A stretch of 45,367 nt of DNA from Pelargonium cotyledonis. Taxonomy: Eukaryota > Streptophyta > Magnoliopsida > Geraniales > Geraniaceae. Of this stretch, positions 37,042-45,367 are shown one piece after another. How positions within the stretch are numbered: position 1 is the stretch's first letter; each line of letters opens with the position of its first letter. The notes beneath the pieces are model-generated. The model did no database searches. It was not told where the DNA came from and was given only the letters and a program-made list of their open reading frames with translations. The position numbers and the translations under genes were made by a program. Location: contig JAYMTA010000077.1 of assembly GCA_036897625.1 (NCBI GenBank), positions 1 to 45,367 on the forward strand, written 5' to 3'.

Positions 37042-39425
37042 TCAAGCATCATCAGCTGACATTCTAGATCTCTTTCCACTGGCAGTACCGCTAGAAAGAC
37101 TCTTTCTCACAACAAACTCTGGAATCGTATCCTCCATTATCTTCGGGGTTGAAAAGTTGAAGTCTGAGATCGAGATATCTTTGCACCCCGGGTTTGCTTC
37201 AAGATACGATGCTACCTCCGGACGAGATTTCATCCTCTTCCCATTTGGTGTGATGTAGTAAGCGTCGAATTTGGAGAAGTCTTTTCGGAGTATCATGCTT
37301 CTCTTGAAACCCACAGGAGTCTTCGGGATGTTAGGCTTGTCAATGACCCAAGTGCGAGTGGTGTCGTATTCGATGTCAGCGGGATCATCACAAGAACCGT
37401 TAGGTCTTTTGTCGCAAGAAAATTTATCCTGCATGAATTTACTTCTGATGTCTTCGTATTCTTCTTGTGTCGGAATCACCCTCCACTTCAAGCATTTCAC
37501 ACATTGAATGGCAAACATGTCAACCAGACCACGTGATGTCTGCGATGTGAATCCAAAAGCAGTTAGAATACATAAAACTTCAGATCAATCATGTAAATAA
37601 CAATAAAAGGATAAAAGCTAGAAAAACTGCAATTCTACATTATACTTCATAAATTCAAAAAATGCTATGTAGCAATATCAGCTCGACAACCATTGTGAAG
37701 AAAATAATACTTTGTTTCTTTTCTTTCCAAAATCATAATAATATTGACTTGCAAGAATAAAATATTTTAGTTCCAAAAGGGCACCATGCATAAGATGATA
37801 ACATAGGAAGATGCAACAATAATCTCAGGAGTTTTTCCATCTAATTACTTGCTTTGTTATAGTAGGATGCAACTGTGGAGAGCATTCCATGGTTTATCTG
37901 AGAGTAGGCGTACCATTATATAACTCTCAACATTGCAGCGGTCCTAAAAAATTCTGAACAAATGCATACTAAGAATTGTTGGCAAAGAGTGTCTGGAATC
38001 ATCATAGTGAAGAAGGTAGCTTTATCTGGAAGGTAAAGATTAGTAATACTATCCTAAGCGAACCTATATTAGTTAGGAAACATTGATGATAAATCTGAGC
38101 CATATAAGTATATAACTAGGAACATACTAGATCGAGCTAGTTGGCTTGACCTAACCAAGAACATGCTTCCATTTTAGGAAGGTGCTTTTGTATTGAGTGG
38201 CGACTGCATCATAATATATTACTTTGTCCATCCCAAAATGAGTGTCCACTTTTGTAGAAAAAAAGGATAAAGTAGTTACCTATATGCCCCCTTGATCTAA
38301 CTTATTTTAAAGGTATTGTTAGTATTTGATGCATAACTAGTCAATTGAAAAGTAAAGTGGACACTCATTTTGGAACGAATAGAGTATATACAGATTCACT
38401 TTGGACTAGTGATTACCGCACATCTAATACAAAGATGCCTAGATATGTCTACGTTTTTGGCGTGACCTGTGTACAGTGTACCTACAGGCTATAGTATACT
38501 AATACTTTTCCTCTATAGAAACAAAAACAGTAGATATAATCACTCTCATTATAGAAAAAATCTCAAACCCAACAAAACACACAGCATACATATTGAGTAC
38601 ATGGAACTTTCAATTTGTTTTGAACTTCACAGGATTCAAAGTCCATCCTCAAAGTAAAAAACTTAAAACCCAATTATTGTCTTTAAACCCGGAACTTATT
38701 AGCTTTACATTCATATTATCCTCACATGCAGAACATACATATATCGTTGCCGAAAATGAAAATTAGGCAAAGTACATGTTCTCCAAGTCCAATCAGTGCA
38801 ATCAATTGAGCAAAAAAATTACAGCTCTAGCGCAGCAACAGTTACAATAGATATTAGCTGAAGCTGTGTATGATCCCAAATGTTAGCAAAAAACAACCTG
38901 ACATAGCCAAAAACAATACTATTTTAATCCTTAGCTGCTGTTTGGTTGTCGAGAAAAATAAAAACTTTGTCTATCACACACCAAGTGAGTTTTCCCAAAT
39001 GAAACGAGCTCAGGTTTTCCTGCATTTTCTCGGCAACCAAATGGAACAGCCAAGTCATTAACACTTAGCTCCTGTTTGGTTGCCAAGAAAATTCAAAACT
39101 TAATCTATCTAAATAGTTTTCTAGGCCACCCGCGAAGTGGGTTTTCCGAAATAAAAGGAACCGAGCTCAGAATTTCCCGCATTTTCTCGGCAACCAAACA
39201 GAACAGCTAGGTCACTAACACATCATTTTGACCATCAATCACTAAACACCTACAAGTAGTTCCAGAAGAAGAAAATAAACGAAACGATCATCAATTTTCC
39301 TCAGAAAATCACAAACCCTAAGAAAAAACAGATTAGAGCGAATCTCACGAAATCAATCAAAATTTGGTTCCGTCTCATACCTTCGACGTCGATTTCGGCG
39401 TGGATTCTAGATCGTCCATAGCCAT
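37042..39425 (-). CDS. CW-zinc-finger plus methyl-CpG-binding-domain protein (MBD4-like)
   Basis: A 180-aa plant MBD protein of the MBD1/2/4/12 type. Two exons on the minus strand: 39425-39381 (15 codons) and 37539-37042, separated by an 1841-bp intron with GT-AG ends and no frame change. Residues 21-75 look like a CW-type zinc finger, with Cys28 and Cys31 (CVKC), Trp34, Cys57 and Cys65. Residues about 77-130 form the MBD, with RTWVIDKPNIPKTPVGFKR, FDAYYITPNGKR and RPEVASYL. The C-terminal tail has a basic KRSRM patch. Members of this group bind DNA in the nucleus; not all bind methyl-CpG. It is close to Arabidopsis MBD4 by memory, but orthology to one paralogue is not proven. The intron carries a Stowaway and paired hairpin repeats. 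Confidence 0.88.
38219..38396. mobile_element. Stowaway-like MITE in the MBD-gene intron
   Basis: The left end CTTTGTCCATCCCAAAATGA, continuing GTGTCCACTTTT, is the inverse of the right end AAAGTGGACACTCATTTTGG, continuing AACGAATAGAG. TA flanks both sides. This matches the common plant Stowaway ends CTCCCTCCGTCCC...; size about 175 bp and an AT-rich core also fit. No transposase. Confidence 0.85.
38928..39209. repeat. Two tandem hairpin-ended units in the MBD-gene intron
   Basis: Two similar units (about 38928-39061 and 39062-39209) each start near TTAGCTgCTGTTTGGTTG.C.AGAAAA and end TTTTCTCGGCAACCAAA, so each could fold on itself. Both share GAGCTCAG.TTT.CC.GCATTTTCTCGGCAACCAAA. Related half-hairpins occur in ALKBH10B intron 1 (about 2282-2360 and 2500-2530). 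The family looks like a small MITE. Confidence 0.7.
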
Positions 39426-39470
39426 CACGCCCTTCTCGCTCTCTTCTCTGATTCTCTGTTCAGTCTGTTG

Positions 39471-39493
39471 TCTCTCTCTCTCTCTCTCTCTCT
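39471..39493 (-). promoter_or_regulatory. GA repeat in the MBD-gene leader/promoter
   Basis: A (CT)n run on the + strand, (GA)n in the direction of transcription, begins about 45 bases upstream of the ATG at 39425. Such GAGA tracts can be bound by plant BPC/BBR factors. Similar tracts sit just before the ABP1 start (13336-13355) and before the gene at 45039 (44861-44894). Confidence 0.45.
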
Positions 39494-40386
39494 GTGATCC
39501 GTCCGCTTTCGCTGCAAAAATGGTAGATTCTGTTGATTTCAACAGTAGCTAACTGGTGCTAATGTGTGCTATTGTCAACGTTTTGTGGTGTTATAATGTA
39601 ATTATTTGTATCTAATGGGGTTTATAAAAAAGTTTCTAAATTGCAAGTTAGTCCCTAATTTATGCTTATTTATTTTCATTGTGATCTCAATTGAATTCAG
39701 CTGGTGAATCTGTTATGAGTTCAGCTTGCCATTCAAATTTCGAGTTGAAAATTCATAAATTTTGGGGGTGAGAAAACGTAATTCAAATCCGACCCAAATA
39801 GGATCACGGGTTTTGGATTTTGTTTTCGGTTTTAAGATAACGTGTTGAATGACGAAATCAATATACTTGAAGAATTTTGAATCAATCGATAAGTCAACAT
39901 ATTTTACTTTGTAAAACTTGAAAATCAAGTTGGAATCTACAAGCTCTGCAACCATTATTTTAATGATTTTTCAAGTCAAGTCAAAATTATTTTAAGAAAA
40001 TTTTCAATCTAGTCGGTCGAACTTGCACATTTTGTTTGCAAAATCCATACCCGAGTCTCGAAGCCCGCAACAAAAAAGCAAACCCGACCTTGTTTTGGGT
40101 TGTATCCAAGTTGGGCCCTTTCAACTACAACTGGCAATTGGTATGTATCATGTTTGTGTCGTGTTGAAGGTTGACCGTTCGTTACATGATCCAACATGAA
40201 CCCGACAAATTTAATAATCATTCTATAAAAATGAACATGAACATAATGTGTTTAAGACGGTATCTAAATTAGTCGCGTTGACACAAACACAATCCAACAC
40301 ACAAATATGAAATATATATATACAAGGAGAGAGACTTGAAATCTGTTGGGCTTCGCCCGCACAGGTTTGAACCCTTCTGTCGACGT

Positions 40387-40529
40387 AAGTTACTTTATGC
40401 TTCATTTCTCCAGTTTTGGGCCCTAGTTGGGCTTGGGCTTACAAAAGCCCAAAATCAGAAAGTTACTTTTTTCTTCTTTTCTCCATTTTGGGCCCTTATT
40501 GGGCTCGAGCCTACAAAAACCCAATTTTA
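40387..40529. repeat. About 71-bp tandem duplication
   Basis: Two adjacent copies begin AAGTTACTTT and share TTTCTCCA.TTTTGGGCCCT, TTGGGCT, GCTTACAAAAGCCCAA / GCCTACAAAAACCCAA. Each copy has GGGCCC and an internal GGGCTT/AAGCCC inverted pair. Confidence 0.75.
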
Positions 40530-40582
40530 GATTTTTTTTTTTTTTTTTTTTGGACAAATACTAGTTTAGATTTCTTCCCCTA

Positions 40583-41088
40583 ATATTATGGACCATATTG
40601 TCAGCCTATCCATATAGTTAATGCCCAACCTATGATTTACACATGACTAAGGTTTTAGCATGTGAAAGTGCTGTGTGTAGGCAAGGGTCCCAAATGAGCA
40701 ACCGTAAAGTCACAAGATGATATAGGTACTAAGACTTGGTCGAGATTCAAACAATAAACTATTCTAACTTATAAACAACTTAAAATTTATATCAAACTTA
40801 ATCAAAATCGACAAAAATCATTAGCACAGTCCAATGTTTTGAACATTAGATGGTCAAACAATCAGCTCAAACTCCTCAATCAGATGATCTTACTATTCTA
40901 TCTCTATTCCTAGTTTCCCTCCAGGTACTCATAATCTTATGGGCCCTATTGTCAGCCTATCCCATATAGATAGTGCCCAACCTATACCATCAACCTATGA
41001 TTCACACATCACTAAGATTTTAGCATATGAAAGTGACATATACATATAAGCATGTCTATACATACATATGGGTCCCAATCAAGCATCC
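40583..41088. repeat. Dispersed pair of about 110-bp direct repeats
   Basis: Copy 1 (about 40583-40700) and copy 2 (about 40933-41088) share ATTGTCAGCCTATCC, TGCCCAACCTAT, ACACAT.ACTAAG.TTTTAGCAT and GAAAGTG...GGGTCCCAA. Copy 2 has two small insertions. They are separated by about 230 bases of unrelated sequence. Confidence 0.7.
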
Positions 41089-43693
41089 ACAAGGGTCCAA
41101 AAACAAGAAGTCCAAGCCACCAATGAGAGCAAGAGATGGCCATTTTGCATGGACTTTGTCTCTATAGACCACACTCAAGCTTTTGGCTCTTTCCTTCTCA
41201 TACAGCAAATACAGCTACACCAACATCACACACTTTCATTAAACTAGTCACTCTTTACCTAACACTTAAATTTATAGAAAAATATATGTGTTTCTTTATT
41301 ACTATTATCAAAAGAGAGTTTTTATTTGATTAATTGTTTGGATTCCATGGCTATCTTTGTCAACCTTTGATTTTGGAGGTGAGGCAAGTTTCTTTAGAGG
41401 GCTAGTATGAGTCATTTTATATAGTGTATATGGTAACATGACTTAGAAAAGTAGCAAACCCATCATTTGTTAACTTTTGGGAATGCATTAGGTTTTTATA
41501 TATTCTATGATTTATCCAAATAACATAAATGTCTAAAACTCGATGAGAGTAAAAAAACAACAAAAAGAAGTAATACGAGTTTTTTCTTTTACTATAAGAT
41601 GAGTATTTTGATGATTTTTTGATAAAAGAAGTTTCAAAATGTATATTATTAGTTTTAGTAAGATATTTTTTCTTTATCAGTTGAGCTACACAACATGAAT
41701 ACTTCTCCTCTTTTAACCCAAAACATCACCCCACCCGACGCAATGATAGTTGAATCCACGACCTTCCACATGGAGATGTGTGTCTTGATCACTGCGTCAT
41801 CTCCTAGGAAACTAAAGTAAGATTTTTAAAAGTATAGAATAATCGAACTTGACATAAAATAATATTACAATTGTTTAAAATCGAAAAACTAATATAGTAT
41901 TATTTATAATACTATAATGCATGAGAGTAAGGGTGGTGGCTTTAAAATAGCATTGTTAATAAAGCCCTCTTGACATTCTGTACTAAATAAAGAAGTGCAA
42001 CGTCACATGAAATTGGTGTTTTAATAACTTAAATAATTTAACTATAAAAAAAACTTAGATAATCTTCTTAATAAAAATATAAAATGAGGTTGGACATTTT
42101 TTTTATTGCTTCACTAATTGTAACAGTGTAAGAGAATAAACAATAAAGATTACAAGTGAGACATCACATTAATGACTACACCATATGATTGTATAATATG
42201 AACATGTTTTCACTGGGACATGGATTGGAATTATAATTAGTCAAAATGTACAATGTAGATATAATTAATATCAAGTAATATGTTCAAATCACTTTTTTCA
42301 ATATAAAGTTTCTATTGAAATTATTGGTGTAACATTTCACAAATATTTTTTATTTTTATTTTTGTAAACCATAATTACTAAAATTTTAGGTTTTTCCTTC
42401 TTTCAGAAACTGTATAACGCAAATGATTCGTCTCGCGATCAAGAAAATGTACATAAGTTAAAAGAAAAAAAAAATGTCTTTATTGCCAAATTGTTAGGTG
42501 TAGGCCAATCTCTCTCTTGTTCTTGGCATATTAGCTTGGACTTATCAATACCCTTTTTAGGGCACATAATATATTATTCCTTATTATTAATAAAAGACTT
42601 TTTGCATGGTAAATGGAAAGATAATGTATTTATGATGCATTAATTGTGGTAAATATGTTTAGAATATAAGAAGAATAAAAAAATGCAAAAATGAACATTC
42701 CCTAGGCTTGAAATAGAGAGAATATATTAGGAGCAAATTGAGAAAGTTCATACCAAACCACATGGAATTAAATACTATTTATCAAATATTTGAATATGCA
42801 AATTCAAGATCGAGATGAGGTAAATTCTAGGCATAAGATAATGTATTTATGTTTGTATTTGACTGTGGTTAATGTTTTGAAAAAAGATTTAAAAGTTGAA
42901 AAAAATATACATTTTAAATTAAGAGAATTTAATCTAAAATCAATTGGTAAGTTAGTTTAATTAGTTTGTTTAAGATCCAGTGTTCAACATTATTTATAAA
43001 TTAATTAATCAAAGTCATGCAATCTATAATTTAATTGTTTTGACTTTTTGAGAAGACAATCAAATTGACCATTAATGTGACAAGTATTTGACTTTAATAT
43101 TGAACAATCAAGATACAGATTATCTTTTACACGTCTCGACGGCAAAAGATAGGCTTGAGACTGGCTGGTTCGAATTTGCAGCGAAAGATGTGTATCTAGA
43201 CGAAGTTTTCACTTTTTGTTGAGCGGATCGGATAAAGTTATTTCAACGCCAATTTGAAATGTGCGTATTGTGCACACCATAACACGAGCAATTAACCATG
43301 TGCACACAAACTTGACCTGATTATTAAACGTGCTTAGCACTATCAACCAAAAACAGGCTCAAAATCACACAGACCCTAAACATCAGTTAGACGTTTCAAC
43401 CCGACACAAAAATCTCGATCCTAAACCCAAATTGCAGCACTTTGTAAACCAAATACTTAAAAACGATCAGATTTAAGATTTATCATATCCTTAAATTCAA
43501 AATTTAAACCAAATTTTTGTTTACAAATTGGAATTAACATTGTTGCATAGTCTCTATCTATTAACAAACTAACAAGGAGTGTTGGGTTGCATTGGAGTTG
43601 TGAACGGCGGATTTCAGGTGACGTGGCGTTCCAAATAAGGATTCTATTGTATTACTTACCTTAATGATCTTGGACTTCTTGTTGGGCTTTTGT

Positions 43694-43889
43694 TCCCTCC
43701 CAAGCTAAGCACTCTTGAGATGTTATTTTGAGGATTTTCGATTTCGGTCATGACCCGTTCCCGAGCTAAGCACTCATATGATGTTATGACCGAGTTTTGG
43801 TTTGGCTCAATCACATTCATGTAGATGACCCATTCCCGAGCTAAGCACTCATATGATGTTATGACCGAATTTTGGTTTGGCTAAATCAT
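43694..43889. repeat. 75-bp tandem repeat, about 2.5 copies
   Basis: GACCCGTTCCCGAGCTAAGC at 43752 recurs as GACCCATTCCCGAGCTAAGC at 43827, 75 bases on, followed each time by ACTCATATGATGTTATGACCG and TTTTGGTTTGGCT. A degenerate third copy (CCCAAGCTAAGCACTCTTGA) lies upstream at about 43697. Confidence 0.85.
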
Positions 43890-44860
43890 GTAGAGCAACT
43901 CATTTTAGTTACTTAATTGTGTCGTATTTGTGTTGAATTTATTTCACCCATTCAAGTTATGAATGAAACATGCAACTTTTGGCACGATTTATGGAAACGA
44001 AGTCACACCTTAATTGAGCTACTTATGAGTTTAGGAAAGTTATTTATGTATAATGTCGACAATTATCTCGGTGCGACTATTATGCACCAATGTATCATTT
44101 GATACTCCGATTGCACAAGAAAAAAAGAAAAGTTAGATATATATCAAGTTTGTTACAACATAAGAGAGCAAATATACGACATTAACGAGTTTATAATTTT
44201 TACGAGCGGAACGGAAGGGGCGTTCTTTGGAAGAAGGGGTGTGTTACCGCACCATCTTATTGGAAATAATGAAAACATCTTTGGATACTCAAAGTTTCAT
44301 ATGAACGTCTTTGAAAATATATGGGTTACTGGATTAGTTGCGAAAAATAGACCAAATTAACTTGTCAACTAATTAAGTTTAGTAACTATACACTCACCAA
44401 CACATCTTACATGCAAAAATAGACTTGTCAAAGCGATATACCAAATACTCACATGTCCATTTTAACTATTTGTTGTCAATTTTAAACTTGTCTCACTATA
44501 TGCATATAAAAACATGTCAAAGAATTCTTTTAACACGTTTTAAGCCCAAAATTTGGATTACTTGGTCTTTGCAAAATATATAATCTAATCATATCCGCAT
44601 TTCTCACAAATCTCTGATTCAAACTCGAAACTTTGAATTCGAATCCGAAATGTAAGTTCTAATTCAAACCAATAATCTAAACCAATGAACTCTCAAACAC
44701 TCGATCCAAATCTACTACAATAAACTAAATATCAGCAAAACTTCCAAATATTTTATTTCATCTCTCTCTTTAGCAGTTGAGATCATACAACCCCTAAAAG
44801 TCCCAATCCACCCCTCATAGGGCCACGTGGCACCAACCCATTTCATTCCAAGAACACCCC

Positions 44861-44894
44861 TTCCTCTCTCTCTCTCTCCTCTCTTTCTCTCTCT
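44861..44894 (+). promoter_or_regulatory. CT-rich tract upstream of the DNase I-like gene
   Basis: A pyrimidine run of CT repeats about 150 bases before the start codon, in the position of a plant Y-patch or leader CT tract. It probably lies in or next to the 5' UTR. Confidence 0.4.
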
Positions 44895-45038
44895 ACCCAC
44901 AGTCTTCCCCAAGAATTGATCACTAAAACAACCATTTTTGAACTTCCCACAACATTCATTTCATTTCATATCAATCCACAAAATTCTTCAAAAAAAATAA
45001 AAGAAAAAAAAAACTAAATTTTCTTCTCTCATTGTCTC

Positions 45039-45367
45039 ATGCCACCAAAAACCCCACAACCACCGCCCATTCTCAACCACTGCGCCGCCATGTTCCGCCT
45101 CCTCCACCGTCAGCTCCGCCGCCTCTGCTTCCGCCTCAGCCGTGGAAAAACCAAAATTGCCATCAAGCGTTTTGGAAAACCCACCTCCAAACCACCCTCA
45201 GCCGCTGTAACTGCCGGTAACTCCTCGCCGGCGACGGTGCACCCCAACGGAGAACCCGCCGAGAAGGCGATTCGGGTCGCGACGTTCAACGCTGCTCTGT
45301 TTTCCATGGCTCCGGTGGCAGAAAGCTCCGATTTTTCCGGCGAAAGGATCTCAAGTTTCCGAGCCAA
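45039..45367 (+). CDS. DNase I-like / endonuclease-exonuclease-phosphatase family protein, 5' part only
   Basis: An open frame from ATG 45039 runs to the window edge (109 codons plus two bases), with high GC and codon use unlike its surroundings. After a Pro-rich N-terminus there is a basic segment with repeated Leu/Arg (MFRLLHRQLRRLCFRLSRGK), then a low-complexity linker, then IRVATFNAALFSMAP at about residues 80-94. The RVATFN phrase matches the first beta-strand of the EEP fold, where the Asn contacts the active site. The overall layout matches my memory of the Arabidopsis DNase I-like protein At2g48030, a neighbour of PIEZO there. The catalytic residues lie beyond the window, so activity cannot be judged. 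A downstream ATG at 45090 is a possible alternative start. Confidence 0.65.
   Translation, partial: MPPKTPQPPPILNHCAAMFRLLHRQLRRLCFRLSRGKTKIAIKRFGKPTSKPPSAAVTAGNSSPATVHPNGEPAEKAIRVATFNAALFSMAPVAESSDFSGERISSFRA

Larger units (their letters stand above)
39494..45038. other. Gene-free, AT-rich intergenic region
   Basis: No coding region, tRNA or recognisable complete transposon can be supported in this 5.5 kb. It contains the MBD-gene promoter at the left, a hAT-like MITE-textured stretch at about 40125-40300, duplicated blocks (40387-40529; 40583-40700 with 40933-41088), a very AT-rich section from about 41500 to 43050 that could serve as a matrix-attachment-like region, another GTGCACAC-rich repeat piece at about 43260-43440, and a tandem repeat at 43694-43889. 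The promoter of the next gene should be within the last few hundred bases. Confidence 0.5.

Noticed and set aside
41500..43050. Matrix-attachment region or origin in the AT-rich stretch
   Set aside because: AT richness alone is not evidence; there is no diagnostic motif I can point to.

Overview
The window is nuclear DNA of a flowering plant, most likely a eudicot outside the Brassicaceae. It is AT-rich with GT-AG introns, TA-rich intergenic DNA, and plant-specific genes and transposons (Au SINEs, TRIMs, hAT and Stowaway MITEs). No species can be named from the sequence. There is no sign of bacterial, organellar or viral coding sequence, and no CRISPR array or operon.

Six complete protein genes and the 5' end of a seventh can be supported. 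From left to right they are: (1) an ALKBH10B-type RNA m6A demethylase, + strand, 1642-6890, seven coding exons; (2) a BSD-domain protein, - strand, 7805-9325, intronless CDS; (3) auxin-binding protein ABP1, - strand, 10054-13335, five exons, ending in KDEL; (4) the organellar mTERF protein BSM/RUG2 (mTERF4), + strand, 14967-16541, CDS in one exon, head-to-head with ABP1; (5) the mechanosensitive channel PIEZO, + strand, 19210-36058, 21 coding exons, about 2475 aa, all junctions in frame; (6) a small CW-zinc-finger plus methyl-CpG-binding-domain protein (MBD4-like), - strand, 37042-39425, two exons; (7) the start of a DNase I-like/endonuclease-exonuclease-phosphatase protein, + strand, from 45039 and running off the right edge. 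Exon boundaries were placed by hand from reading frame, splice signals and remembered similarity to Arabidopsis homologues.

The genes do not form one pathway. The gene order is informative: in Arabidopsis, ALKBH10B, ABP1 and BSM lie together on chromosome 4, while PIEZO and a DNase I-like gene lie together on chromosome 2 beside an ALKBH10B paralogue. This window carries both sets in one stretch, as expected of an unfractionated ancestral order.

Most non-coding structure is transposon-derived or tandemly duplicated. PIEZO introns hold a complete TRIM, a TRIM array with five LTR-like units, a hAT-type MITE with a perfect 8-bp target duplication, a long foldback element, a short inverted-repeat element and an Au SINE with target duplication. 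ABP1 introns hold an Au SINE and a five-copy minisatellite. An ALKBH10B intron holds three copies of a 150-bp unit. The oddest coding feature is an in-frame TGA near the 3' end of ALKBH10B, followed by 23 codons that still look like the conserved tail of the family. The 39.4-45.0 kb stretch has no gene I can support. I found no convincing new biological system; the findings below are the points that deserve a second look.
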